A stretch of 64,000 bases of DNA from NCBI RefSeq assembly GCF_937616625.2, contig NC_065570.1, positions 9,248,001 through 9,312,000 of the forward strand, in the 5' to 3' direction. The notes under the pieces were generated by a model. That model worked only from the letters and a program-made list of their open reading frames with translations. It did not search any database and was not told where the DNA came from. The stretch comes from Mercurialis annua. Its lineage: Eukaryota > Streptophyta > Magnoliopsida > Malpighiales > Euphorbiaceae. Below are positions 11,701-22,149 of this stretch, one piece after another (the first letter of the stretch is position 1; every line of letters begins with the position of its first letter). The position numbers and the translations under genes are program-made.

Positions 11701-13857
11701 ACCGAAATAAACATTAAATTATATTAGTATAAAAATATGCCAAATAAAATATTTACCTAATAAAATGGGGACTTCTTTGTCGGGTTTGGGAAACGGGTAC
11801 GAAAAGGATCGTTTTGGACGGATAATAAGAGCACCATAGACGGTGGCTCGAAGGGTAGAGACATGGGCATGCCACCATAAGGTACCCTCTTGTTTTATGA
11901 CTTTAAATTTGTAAGTGAACCTATTTCCAGGGATTATGGGGCATTGGGTTACCATACTAGGTCCATCTGCCCACCCACTAAGAAGTTGAAATATTCCATG
12001 CCTGCATAGCAATATCAAGTCAGATTAGTCATAAATTTAATGGATTTAATTGTATTAGATGAGTTTATATTATGATTCTTTATTATAACAGTATTTTAGG
12101 ATGGGATTTGGTAGTTGTTGGAATGTATGTTTTCATGCCTTATATTTAATTTTATATTTTGCTTGTTATTGTTGTTTATGTGAAAAAAATAGAATTTGAT
12201 AATTTATTGTTCGATCGATATATTATTAAACTAAACATTAAAACTTGAAAGCAACAACAATTCGCTTTTAAAATTAAGAAATGAGATAATACAGTTTGGA
12301 AATTTTGTGAAAACATATTCTTTACATCAATGCCACGTAGGCATCACATGTGAAAATTATATAGTTGGAGATTATTAAAATGAAATCATGCGTTTCAGGC
12401 CAAATTGGATAAAATTGAAGGTTCGGACCCTTATAAAATTTTCATAATAGGTTTGTCCTTTTTTGATCATTTGGTCTAAAAAAAAATGTAGGAACTAATT
12501 AAGGTAGTGATTTTTGACGATGCAAGAGTATTTTAGGTTTCTAAGTAAGAAATAATTATTGAATTACCAATGTATAGTGATATTGTAGGGTGACTTATTA
12601 TGCACATGAACTATAAGAGTATCGCCCTCTCGAACGCGTAGAGTCGGGCCAGGGAGACTTCCGTTCATTGCAGTTATCACTTGTTCATTGCACAGTCGCC
12701 GGAGAGTTAAATTTTGCACCTGAAAACATACATATTCATCGTGTGAGTTGCATTAATTTCTTGAGCTAAAATCTTTCTCTGTCTTAACTAAATATGGATC
12801 ATGAAGTAATAAAGATGTAGTAGTATGGTAATTAATGATTATTTTGGAGTTAGATCTTTGACAAATGATTCAAATATATGATTCATATGTTTTAAATAAA
12901 AAATAATTCTTTTTTTTTGTTTTTCAACAGAAGCATTTTAATATTAAGTTGACGTGACAAACCGACTGAAATATGTTTTTGAAATATTATGTTGAATTTT
13001 CATGCCAAAAGTCACTTCAAGAATACAAAAACATGTAAACTGATTTGATTATATATTTTAAAAATTTATTTTAGCTGGTTGTCACAATAACTTATTTTTT
13101 ATTGGAACCTGAAATGAAAATTAAAGATATATGATATTGAGAGAATATAAATAAATATTTAGGTATTACATGCTATAGATTAATTAAGATCTCACTCAAA
13201 CATTTAACTATTTAAAATGTCATCTTTAAATTTAGAAATTCCATACTAAAATACTATGAACAAAGGGTCAACGCGCCCTCTGAACTTGTAATACGGGATC
13301 ATCAAACTCAATTTATACTTTTTTGAGCAATTAACTTCAAAACTATACATTTTTTGGTCAAATAACCCCATAATTTATATTTTTATTTCAAAAAATGGAT
13401 TTAGGATAATTATATCGCAACAGTTAGTGAAGTATCTAATTACTTTTTTGCATCTCCCACCTCCGATTTGTATTTTACGCATTTTAAAAATACAATTCTA
13501 GGGTTTTTTGACCCAAAAATGAAGAGTTTTGGGGTTAATTGCTCAAAAAATATAAATTGAATTATATGAGCCCGTGTCACAAGTTTAGGGGGCGCATGGA
13601 CCCTTTTGTTCGAAATATTATTCTCTTGTAACAAAAATAAGTATATTTGCAATGAACAAACCCTAGTTCCTACTAATTAATATCTCCTTTTTTGCATGGC
13701 TAATTACATATGCATATGCAAATAAAATAATGAACAAAGCACAAGAAAGTGAAAGGAAAGTTACATGAAATGAGTGTTCCACAATTGCAGCAGAAGCCAA
13801 AGAAGAAGCATGAAGAGCTACACAGAAAACGAACAAACATAGTAAACGAGACGTCAT
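8776..13857 (-). CDS. LAC: laccase (p-diphenol:dioxygen oxidoreductase), secreted multicopper oxidase
   Basis: Seven exons on the minus strand: 13765-13857, 12568-12719, 11757-12001, 11472-11600, 10460-10951, 9091-9561 and 8776-8906. All introns are GT-AG and the phases agree, giving 570 aa, the usual laccase length. Residues 1-23 are a signal peptide. All copper ligands are present: HWHG (H81, H83), WWHAH (H126, H128), HPIHLHG (H471, H474, H476) and the C-terminal HCH plus H539 (H533, C534, H535), with Leu544 at the type-1 axial position. The protein ends [11 protein letters not shown], typical of plant laccases. The family oxidises monolignols and other phenols in the apoplast using O2, in lignification or flavonoid polymerisation. 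Which subclade is not settled. The ATG at 13857 directly follows the signal-peptide frame. A hAT MITE ends six bases upstream of it. Confidence 0.95.
10037..10400. mobile_element. foldback MITE in laccase intron 5
   Basis: An inverted-repeat segment inside the intron between the 492-bp and 471-bp laccase exons. The left arm reads aaaatatcttaaaactgagg and continues through actcaaacttttaaaatcg. The right arm contains the inverse, gatgattttaaaaatttgag, then runs into AT-rich DNA. It shares the aaatatcttaaaa terminus with the element at 53564-53942. No coding capacity. Edges are approximate. Confidence 0.5.
13258..13611. mobile_element. foldback MITE of the GAACAAAGGGTC family in laccase intron 1
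   Basis: The left end GAACAAAGGGTCAACGCGCC and the right end, whose inverse reads GAACAAAAGGGTCCATGCGC, are matching terminal inverted repeats. The arms stay complementary inward through the words AACTTGTAA and TTGAGCAATTAA. A second copy with the same ends lies at 52877-53228. About 354 bp, non-coding. It lies in the same intron as the signal-peptide exon donor but does not touch either splice site. Confidence 0.75.
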
Positions 13858-13863
13858 GTTGAT

Positions 13864-14057
13864 CAAGGGGGCGGAATTAGAACTACCCAAAGACTAGGGT
13901 AGACTCGAGCCCCGGTTCACGACAGTTTTTTTTTTTTTAAAAGAAGCACGGTTTGTAGTGAATTTGGGACTAGAAGAAGGTCAAGTACGGACCATCAAAA
14001 TGTAAAAGGTAAATTAAAAGTTAAGTCCGGACTGAAAAAATTCTAAATTCGCCACTG
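13864..14057. mobile_element. hAT-type MITE inserted at the laccase start codon
   Basis: A 194-bp element flanked by a perfect 8-bp duplication, atgttgat on the plus strand, at 13856-13863 and 14058-14065. The ends are imperfect inverted repeats: CAAGGGGGCGGAATTAGAA at the left, and CAGTGGCGAATTTAGAA reading in from the right. The duplicated site includes the AT of the laccase ATG, and the gene-side copy restores a full ATG. The element therefore occupies the 5' leader directly before the coding region. Confidence 0.85.
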
Positions 14058-14200
14058 ATGTTGATCCTGAGATTTAGAAAAGAATGTGAAGAGAAGAAAG
14101 AAGCTAATTATAAGAGCGAAGAAAAAAAGAGAAAACCTTTTAACATATTAGATAATTAATGACAGAGAACTAATGAATTTGTTTAGAACGTGGACAGATT

Positions 14201-14208
14201 ATTTATAG
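14201..14208 (-). promoter_or_regulatory. TATA box of the laccase gene
   Basis: The minus strand reads CTATAAAT here. It lies about 150 bases before the ATG once the 194-bp MITE and its duplication are subtracted, a normal distance for a plant leader. Inferred from motif and position. Confidence 0.5.
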
Positions 14209-14427
14209 CTGAATTCTACGTTGAATTCTCTCTATGTACAAAAATATCGTAAGCACAGACATATATTTATATAATGGATTTGATTGAGTCATAGTAGCTA
14301 GATATCAGGGTTTGCGTGTGCCGAGATGGTTAATAAAAAAAACAAAATTATTGAGTGAGATTATGGAATTTGAACATGGGGAATTATTGAATTAAGGCCT
14401 AATCACAAAAAAAAACCCCACCTTTCA

Positions 14428-14755
14428 TGTTGAGATAAAGAAGAAGAAGAATTGAAGAAGAAGAGGAAGAGAAGTTTTATTAATCTTTAATCATTAGAGA
14501 TTACAAGAGAAGCATAATCTGCTTTTATAGAAGAAGCAGATAACCGCCTTCTAACAGTCTTAACAGAAAAGGAATCTACTGTTAAAATAACTGCTGCTCT
14601 GTGACTAACTAACTAACTCTGTTAGTAACAACCTCTCAACATGAAACACATGAGTACAGCTGTATATGAGCTGGAAATTAGCAATCAGCTTCTCCTACTT
14701 GGATTGCTGACTTGGCAGCTTACTTGTATCTGAAGATACATCAGTAACTGCATTA
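14428..14755 (-). repeat. 3' LTR of the copia element
   Basis: 328 bp. On the element's own strand it starts TAATGCAG directly after the G-run of the polypurine tract and ends TCTCAACA, so the termini are TA...CA rather than the usual TG...CA. The last 20 codons and stop of the gag-pol frame lie inside this LTR (to 14695). Confidence 0.95.
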
Positions 14756-17700
14756 CCCCCTCGTAAGCTAGCATGGTAAATATCAAGCATGCCTAGCTTA
14801 GAAATAGCTATATCAAACAGTTGAGGAGATAGAGGTTTTGTGAAGCAGTCAGCTAACTGCAAAGAAGATGGAACTGGCAACAGATGAATAATACCATCAA
14901 TGATCTTCTGTCTGATAAGATGACAGTCTATCTCAATGTGTTTGGTCCTCTCATGGTATACAGGATTATGAGCTAATTGAATAGCTGATTGGCTATCACT
15001 ATAAACCAAAACTGGTTTGGAATGAGGCTGACCCAGATCCTGTAATAAGTAAAGTAACCATTGAACTTCACAGGTAGCAGAAGCAAGAGCCCTGTATTCT
15101 GCCTCAGAGCTAGATCTGGATACTGTATTTTGCTTCTTTGATCTCCATGAAATAAGAGAAGATCCAAGAAAAATACATAATCCAGAAATGGATTTCCTAC
15201 TATCAATGCAAGTAGCCCAATCAGAATCAGTAAATCCTTTAAGTTGCATAGTGCTAGAAGCTGAGAAAAACAAACCCTTGCCTGGAGATCCTTTTAGATA
15301 CTTCAAAACTCTATAGACTGCTGCAAGATGAAGTTTAGTAGGCTGGTCCAGAAACTGAGAGAGTTGCTGCACAGCAAAAGAGATATCTGGCCTGCTATTA
15401 CAGAGATAAAGTAACTTGCCCACAAGCTTTCTATATAAAGTATTATCTGGCAATGACTCACTATCAGCAGCAGAAAGTTTTGAAGTTTTAAGCATAGGGG
15501 TTGGAGCAGGTTTAGCACCAATGAGACCTGTTTCTGAAAGCAAATCAAGAGTATACTTTCTCTGACACAGATTAATACCAGCAGATGTTCTAGCAACTTC
15601 AAAACCAAGGAAATACTTCAATTTGCCAAGATCTTTTATAGTGAATTGCTGGTGAAGAAAATGCTTGATATCCTGAACTGCAACCATATCATTGCTGGAA
15701 ATTATGACATCATCCACATATATCAGCAAAGCTATAAAGCTGTTGCTTGTACTCTTAACAAACAAAGATGGATCAGCTGCTGCTGGACTAAACCCTTGCT
15801 GTAGTAATGCCTGAGTTAACTTTGCATTCCACTGCCTACTAGCTTGCTTGAGGCCATATATAGACTTGTTAAGTTTACAAACTTGTTTTGAATTAGCAGA
15901 TTCAAAGCCTTGAGGTAATTTCATATAGACATCTTCATGTAGATCACCATGAAGAAAAGCATTATTGATGTCTAATTGAAATAAATACCAATTATGAATG
16001 GCTGAGAGAGCAAGCAAAGTCCTGATGGTAGTCATTTTTGCCACTGGTGAAAAAGTATCAAGGAAATCAATACCAGGTTGTTGAGTGAAACCTTTGGCAA
16101 CCAACCTAGCTTTGCACCTTTCTATAGATCCATCAGCTTTGTATTTGATCTTATAGACCCATTTGCAGCCTATAGCATGCTTATCAGAAGGTAAATCTGT
16201 GATATCCCATGTATGATTAAGATTCAAGGCATTAATCTCAACCTGCATAGCCTGTTTCCAGCAATCCTGCTGGATAGCTTCATTATAGGTAGATGGCTCT
16301 TTGAAATTGGATATGCTGGTAGTGAAACAGTGATGAGAGGGTGAAAGGTTGTGATATGAAATGACCTGAGCAAGTGTATGTGGTATAGTGATGAATTTAT
16401 TGGTATTGGTTGGTGGTAAAGAAACAGTATAGTCCTTGAGATGAGTTGGCATACTGATGTTTCTAGAGGATCTTCTAAGAACAGGGAAGTCATGTGCTGT
16501 AAAAACAGACTCTGGAGATTGAATAAGTTGCTGAGTAACATCAGTATGTGGTAATAAAGACCAAGAACTATTCATAGAAGGGGATGAAGGAGGTGATGGA
16601 TTAACAGGTAAAGCTGTTGATGAAGGAATGAAGTGATCAAGTAAAAGAGAAGATGTATCTAGATGAATTGTATCAGTATTATTTGTTTTTGAAAAAGGAA
16701 ATATTGATTCATAGAAATGAACATCTCTAGAAATCAAAATTTGCTTACTTTGAAGATTCAAAAGTTTATATCCTTTAATTCCAGTTTGAAATCCTAAGAA
16801 CACACACTTGTAAGCTCTAGCTTCAAATTTTGTTTTGTGAGAATGTGTGTTTGTGGCAAATGCTAAACAACCAAAAACTCTAATGTGAGAAAAGGAAGGT
16901 TGTTTATTATAGAGTTTGAAAAAAGGAGTATCATTAGAAATGACAGGAGAGGGAGTTCTGTTAATAAGATAGACTGCATGTAGAATGCATTCTGGCCAGA
17001 AAGAAAGGGGTAAAGAAGATTGAAAAAGTAAAGATCTAGCCACATTAAGGATGTGTTGATGTTTTCTCTCAACAATGTTGTTTTGTTGAGGGGTAAAAAC
17101 ACAGGATTTCTGATGTAAAATACCATGCTGATGAAAGAAATCAGTCATGTTAAACTCTAATCCATTGTCAGAACGAATCACTTTAATGTTCTTCTGGAAT
17201 TGAGTTTTAACAAAATAATGGAAATTTTGAATATTTATTCTGGCATCTGCCTTAGATTTTAATAAGAAAATCCAGGTGAATCTGCTATAATCATCAACAA
17301 TGGTAAGGAAGTATTTGAATCCTTTGAGAGAAGTCCCTTGACAAGGACCCCAAAGATCAATATGTATCATGTCAAATATTTCTGTAGTGCAGGATTCACT
17401 TAATGGAAAAGAGAGTCTTTTTTGTTTAGAAAAATGACAGGAATCACATACATCCAAATCAGGAGAATATGAAATAAGAGAATCTATCTTCTGCAAAATT
17501 TTCAATCTAGAGCTAGAAAGATGGCCTAATCTGAGATGCCATAGGTTTGAAGAATTTGAAATTTTGCTAGAAAAAGCATTATTACAGAAAACAGATTTTT
17601 GAAAGATAAACTGATACAATCCATTCCTCTTTTCAGCTTGCCCAATCATCTTCCAGTTGGATAGATCCTGAATATAGCAGAATGAGGAATTGAAAAGGAG

Positions 17701-19224
17701 ACAAAGATGAGGGTTATTAGTAAGTTTGCTAGCAGAAATGAGGTTGAAGCTGAAAGCAGGTACAAAGAGCACATCAAAAAGAGTTAAGAAATCTGTCAGT
17801 TTAACAGATCCTATATGGGTGACTGGAACTTGTTGTCCATTTGGGAGATTTACCTTTACACCAGTTACAGACTTATATGTGTCAAATAGATTGATGGAAC
17901 AGATTATATGATCTGTTGCACCAGTATCTATAATCCAATTATTATGGAAATTCACAGCAGCATGCATACAAGTATGAATAACAGTACCTGATGTATGGTC
18001 TGGATTGAAAGAAGCAGAAAGAGTATTAACATGTGTTGAAGGAGGCACATTTGATGTTCCAGGTGGCTGAATCATGGCTAAAATCTTAGCATATTGTTCT
18101 GTGGTGAAGGGAAAAGGAGCTTGATTGCTGCTTTCAATTCTGTGTACTTCTTGCTGAGAAAAGTCAGTGTTGAAGTTTCTACCAGAATTTGCATATGACT
18201 GAGGTCCATTGTTTTCAATCTGGACAGAGTTGCTTTGTTTGTTCCTGAACTGGTACCCAGGTGGATACCCATGCTTTTTATAGCATATGTCAACAGTGTG
18301 ATTGGTGAGTCCACAATAAGAGCACAACTGCTTCTTATTATAATATCCATATTTCTTGCTAGGATTAGGTCCTGTTCCCAGAATTCCCTTTCCCTTTGCA
18401 TAGAAAACATTTGCTTCATTTGAAACTGAAGCATTATCAGCTTGATCATTGTGCATAGTATAACTATTCTCTGCTGGAAAATTTCCTCTAGCAGCAAAAG
18501 CATTGGTTTCAATCACAGCTGATTGTCCAAGGCCTAACTGTCTTTCAAATTGGCTAACCAAAGAAAAAACTTTGTTGATTGGTGGCAATGGCTCCATCAT
18601 TGTGACTTGTGATTTGATTTGAGAAAAGTTTTCATTCAAACCTCTCAGAAATTTAATGACACGATCATTCTCAATATATCTCTTGATTATATCAGTTACT
18701 CCACAAGCACACTTAGTCAAGCATACACAACTAGGTATAGGCCTAAGATTATCCATTTCATCCCAAAATGACTTAACCACTGTATAGTACTCAGTTACAG
18801 ACAGATTATTCTGTTTCAAAGCATATATTTCTTCATAAAGATCACCAATTCTTGTGGCATCTCCCTGAGAAAACCTTTCCCTAAGATCAGTCCATATATC
18901 AAGTGCATTATCTATGCAACCAATACTTTGTCCAATTGCACTAGAAACGGATCTACTAATCCATGAAACCACCATATTATTGCATCTTTCCCATATTTCA
19001 TACATCGGATCAGTTTTAACAGGCACTGATATGGATCCATCAACAAATTTATATTTGTTTTTCGAAATTAATGCCATTCTCATAGCTCTAAACCAGGTAT
19101 GATAGTTACCACCAACTAAAACATTGGGAACTAAATTCAGGGATGGATTCTCACCAGGATGAAGAAAATAAGGACTGGATATGGACTCTTCTGGTCGCAA
19201 CTCTCGTGCATATTGATTCGCCAT
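14695..19224 (-). CDS. Ty1/copia gag-pol polyprotein
   Basis: A single frame of 1509 codons, the full expected length. In order it has: a gag-type N-terminus (about residues 20-240, including the GGNYHTWFRAM motif); a CX2CX4HX4C zinc knuckle at about 301-314; an aspartic protease with DTGA near residue 433; a GAG-pre-integrase HHCC region (LWHLRLGH and CDSCHFSK); and an integrase core with HIDLWGP, RSDNG and VERKHQ carrying the D, D and E. The reverse transcriptase contains YVDD, and the RNase H contains TDSDW, SSSEAEY and the YSDSQSA motif. The order protease-integrase-RT-RNase H defines Ty1/copia. The ATG is 88 bases after the 5' LTR. No stop or frameshift is seen, so it may be functional. 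It is unrelated to the laccase beside it. Confidence 0.97.
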   Translation of the reverse strand: MANQYARELRPEESISSPYFLHPGENPSLNLVPNVLVGGNYHTWFRAMRMALISKNKYKFVDGSISVPVKTDPMYEIWERCNNMVVSWISRSVSSAIGQSIGCIDNALDIWTDLRERFSQGDATRIGDLYEEIYALKQNNLSVTEYYTVVKSFWDEMDNLRPIPSCVCLTKCACGVTDIIKRYIENDRVIKFLRGLNENFSQIKSQVTMMEPLPPINKVFSLVSQFERQLGLGQSAVIETNAFAARGNFPAENSYTMHNDQADNASVSNEANVFYAKGKGILGTGPNPSKKYGYYNKKQLCSYCGLTNHTVDICYKKHGYPPGYQFRNKQSNSVQIENNGPQSYANSGRNFNTDFSQQEVHRIESSNQAPFPFTTEQYAKILAMIQPPGTSNVPPSTHVNTLSASFNPDHTSGTVIHTCMHAAVNFHNNWIIDTGATDHIICSINLFDTYKSVTGVKVNLPNGQQVPVTHIGSVKLTDFLTLFDVLFVPAFSFNLISASKLTNNPHLCLLFNSSFCYIQDLSNWKMIGQAEKRNGLYQFIFQKSVFCNNAFSSKISNSSNLWHLRLGHLSSSRLKILQKIDSLISYSPDLDVCDSCHFSKQKRLSFPLSESCTTEIFDMIHIDLWGPCQGTSLKGFKYFLTIVDDYSRFTWIFLLKSKADARINIQNFHYFVKTQFQKNIKVIRSDNGLEFNMTDFFHQHGILHQKSCVFTPQQNNIVERKHQHILNVARSLLFQSSLPLSFWPECILHAVYLINRTPSPVISNDTPFFKLYNKQPSFSHIRVFGCLAFATNTHSHKTKFEARAYKCVFLGFQTGIKGYKLLNLQSKQILISRDVHFYESIFPFSKTNNTDTIHLDTSSLLLDHFIPSSTALPVNPSPPSSPSMNSSWSLLPHTDVTQQLIQSPESVFTAHDFPVLRRSSRNISMPTHLKDYTVSLPPTNTNKFITIPHTLAQVISYHNLSPSHHCFTTSISNFKEPSTYNEAIQQDCWKQAMQVEINALNLNHTWDITDLPSDKHAIGCKWVYKIKYKADGSIERCKARLVAKGFTQQPGIDFLDTFSPVAKMTTIRTLLALSAIHNWYLFQLDINNAFLHGDLHEDVYMKLPQGFESANSKQVCKLNKSIYGLKQASRQWNAKLTQALLQQGFSPAAADPSLFVKSTSNSFIALLIYVDDVIISSNDMVAVQDIKHFLHQQFTIKDLGKLKYFLGFEVARTSAGINLCQRKYTLDLLSETGLIGAKPAPTPMLKTSKLSAADSESLPDNTLYRKLVGKLLYLCNSRPDISFAVQQLSQFLDQPTKLHLAAVYRVLKYLKGSPGKGLFFSASSTMQLKGFTDSDWATCIDSRKSISGLCIFLGSSLISWRSKKQNTVSRSSSEAEYRALASATCEVQWLLYLLQDLGQPHSKPVLVYSDSQSAIQLAHNPVYHERTKHIEIDCHLIRQKIIDGIIHLLPVPSSLQLADCFTKPLSPQLFDIAISKLGMLDIYHASLRGGNAVTDVSSDTSKLPSQQSK
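14756..14763 (-). other. polypurine tract of the copia element
   Basis: The minus strand reads CGAGGGGG immediately before the 3' LTR. This is the expected plus-strand DNA priming site. It lies within the coding frame, which continues into the LTR. Confidence 0.8.
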
Positions 19225-19300
19225 TGTTACTGCTTCAAGCTTGATTAATGATTAAAGATCAGAGTAATTTTGCGGAAGTATTCAGAAAACTAGTTTCATA

Positions 19301-19312
19301 GCTCTGATACCA
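19301..19312 (-). other. primer-binding site (initiator tRNA-Met)
   Basis: The minus strand reads TGGTATCAGAGC directly after the 5' LTR end. This is the complement of the 3' end of plant initiator methionyl-tRNA, the standard copia primer. Confidence 0.95.
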
Positions 19313-19643
19313 TGTTGAGATAAAGAAGAAGAAGAATTGAAGAAGAAGAAGAGGAAGAGAAGTTTTATTAATCTTTAATCATTAGAGATTACAAGAGAAG
19401 CATAATCTGCTTTTATAGAAGAAGCAGATAACCGCCTTCTAACAGTCTTAACAGAAAAGGAATCTACTGTTAAAATAACTGCTGCTCTGTGACTAACTAA
19501 CTAACTTTGTTAGTAACAACCTCTCAACATGAAACACATGAGTACAGCTGTATATGAGCTGGAAATTAGCAATCAGCTTCTCCTACTTGGATTGCTGACT
19601 TGGCAGCTTACTTGTATCTGAAGATACATCAGTAACTGCATTA
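19313..19643 (-). repeat. 5' LTR of the copia element
   Basis: 331 bp, identical to the 3' LTR except for one C/T difference and one extra GAA in the purine run near its plus-strand left end. It contains CT-rich and TATA-like sequence expected for a promoter. Confidence 0.95.
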
Positions 19644-19981
19644 TTTCAGCCCCTTTTCAAATGCACCCTGACGTTACAATTTTATCAGTTGCACGCTAAT
19701 TCGCATCTTTGGTTTTCAATTCCACCATCAAGTACTAAATTGATCTCTTCTCCATTTGGAAAAAATTAAAATAATTCATCCATTTTTAACTTTTTGTGTA
19801 GAAAAGAGTAAGGGTTTTTATGAATTTTTTCCGAGTGAAAAGAATCCAATTTAATTTTGAGGGTGTAATTGAAACCCAAAGGTGCGAATTAGGGTGCAAC
19901 TGACAAAATTGCAACGTCAAGGTGCAACTGAAAAGGGGCTAAAAGGTGTGGGTTTTTTTTGGTGATTAAGCCTTGAATTAA

Positions 19982-22140
19982 TTATGCAATTAAAAGAAGA
20001 GGAAACTTCGTTATCTAACGGTTTAAGTTTGGCCAGCAAAATCTTCATAAACAAAGACCATGTTTTAATTTACCAAAGCTGATTGGTTGTGTGTTGTGAA
20101 GCAAATAAAGCTATTTTATTTATTTATTCATTAGAAATTTGTTTCTTATGATCGGAGAGAGAGAGGAACGATTGATTGTGGGAAGAATTAAACTAACGAC
20201 CTAACAATTTACTGATTGATGTTTATACTATTTGCTTTTCATATGACGTCATTCACAATTTCGATCATTTTGCTTAGAAGTCAATGACGTTAGTCCTCGG
20301 TTTTTATTTTAATACTTTTAATATTATTCAACCATTTAATTGAAAAATTAATTTCAGTTTGGTTTTAAATTTATTTTTGATAATTATGAATAAGAATTAT
20401 ATTTTTATAAAATTTAATAATTTATTTAATAGAGCTCATTTTTTTTTTCATAATTTTTAAAATTAAAAAAAGAACTAAAAAGTTTATTTAAAAAATTAAA
20501 ATATAAACACTTATAATAAAAATAAAATAATATTTATTAATCATTAGATATCATAAAATATAAAATTTATATTTATATTAAAAAATATTAAAAGTTAAAT
20601 TGAATTTATTTTAATGAGTCAGATCATTAGTTTAATTGATTGTAATAAGAAAATATACAAAAATTAAAATAGTAAAGTAAACAAAAGGGAAATACAATTT
20701 CCTTTAATTTTTTAAACGTAAAAGAAGGCACTGTAAACTACTATCAATGTTGTTTTCATTATTATATTCCAAGATATTTGAAGAATTCCCATTACAAAAT
20801 TAAGCTTTATGCATCAATATCTTTGGTATTTTGTTTTTTGTTTGAAACCAAAACATCATGTTTGAATTTTAAAACTATAGAGCCAATTCCAATACTTAAT
20901 TAAGTTAAATACTTTATAAGTTAACGAGTTATCAATTTATTTCAAAAAAAAAATATCGAATTTTAAATTCACTTCAAAAAATTATAGAATTTTAGATTTA
21001 TTTCAAAAGGCTAATCACCTTAAAAACTACCGACCTTTCATTTTTTTTTTCAATAACATCCCGACCTTATAATTTCGTCAATTGCACCCTATTTCATATT
21101 TTTATATTGCAATAGCACCCTAAAGTATTAAATTGAACTCTTTTCATTTGGATAAAGTTCAAAATAAATCCTTCATATTTTTAAAAAAAACTCTAAATAT
21201 CATATGATGTTTTAAATTATACGTACAAACTCTCTTTTTTGTAGCAAAAAATATATAAATAAATAAAAGTCACAGCCTCCCTTCCGGATCCGCCGCCGCT
21301 CTCCCTCACCGCCTCCGTTCGAATGCCGTCCGTCACCGGTCTTCCATTAGATCTCGTTTTCCATGGGAAAGACGAGCTGGTCTTCCCCATGGAAAGACTA
21401 GCGAATCTACTGCTGGTCTTCCCCAGCTCGTTAGATCGTCTTCCCCATGAAGACCAGCAAATTCGCTGATCTTTCTTGGGGAACACGATATGGTCTTCTC
21501 CAAGGAAGACCAGATCTGCTGGATTTCCATTGAGAAAGCTAGAACCGAGATAGACAAGATTTAAAAAGAAGATGAGAACAAAAGGATATCTAAGATTCAG
21601 ATCTTCTCTTTCAGCTGCTATCAGAAAAGAGCCATTTTCGTTAAACTATAACACCCCCAGCTTGATGCATATGGTGGCAAGAATGACCTGATGACACATT
21701 TAAGTTGTTTGCAGGTGCTAATGATGGGAAAAGACTCAGAGTCGGCAATATGTAAAATGCCCCCCCCCCCCACCACCCCCAAGAGGCCCATCCATTTTAA
21801 AGGAAGGGTCCATCCACATACGACGAGCTAGCAGAAGGTTATATATACCATTTGTAATGAGCATACGACGAAAGAAAAAAATCCAACTGTCTGAAAAAAT
21901 GTTACAAAAACCCAAAAAGAGTCTAAAGAGTCTTGTCATTCATTTAAATGAAGAAATCATATTGGTCGAAATATTTGAATAATAACACAACAATAGATGC
22001 CATGAAAGACAACACCGCAATATACGGTTTCCGAGATAATTTAATTACCAACCCTTTAGAGAGCTATCTGTAATTGATCAACCAATCATAAAATTACATT
22101 AATTCTGACGAGAATTGTTTTTCTAATTTTTTTTAATTTG
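19982..22140. other. intergenic, with a truncated MITE arm and GAAGAC modules
   Basis: No gene is seen. From about 21005 the text aaggctaatcaccttaaaaa starts one arm of a GGCCTAAT-type MITE. No right arm is recognisable. From about 21285 to 21560 the sequence is GC-richer and made of repeated and inverted words around GGTCTTCCCCATGG and GAAGACCAG. Short open frames there are products of this repetition. A C-run lies at about 21760-21772. Confidence 0.5.
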
Positions 22141-22149
22141 TTCTTTTTA

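Larger units (their letters stand above)
14428..19643 (-). mobile_element. near-intact young Ty1/copia LTR retrotransposon
   Basis: A 5.2-kb element on the minus strand. The 5' LTR is at 19313-19643 and the 3' LTR at 14428-14755. A 5-bp target duplication TTTCA lies at 14423-14427 and 19644-19648. The primer-binding site abuts the 5' LTR, a polypurine tract abuts the 3' LTR, and a single uninterrupted gag-pol frame lies between. The two LTRs differ by one substitution (C/T in the ctaact-tgttag segment) and one GAA unit of a trinucleotide run, so insertion is recent. It landed inside an older MITE. Confidence 0.97.
14396..19972. mobile_element. Mutator-type MITE (GGCCTAAT family), split by the copia element
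   Basis: The ends GGCCTAATCAC (14396) and its partner GGCTTAATCACC read from 19972 are terminal inverted repeats. They are flanked by a perfect 9-bp duplication TTGAATTAA at 14387-14395 and 19973-19981. A 9-bp duplication points to the Mutator superfamily. Removing the copia insertion (14428-19648 with one 5-bp repeat) leaves a 356-bp foldback element whose two arms are complementary over most of their length. Relatives with the same termini lie at 22150-22531 and 45837-46340. Confidence 0.85.

Noticed and set aside
13858..13890. Upstream extension of the laccase first exon
   Set aside because: It would need a TTG start and the extra codons come from the inserted MITE. The ATG at 13857 opens a normal signal peptide.
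21217..21557. Two overlapping minus-strand open frames
   Set aside because: They translate the GAAGAC/GGTCTTCC modules in two frames and have no family resemblance.
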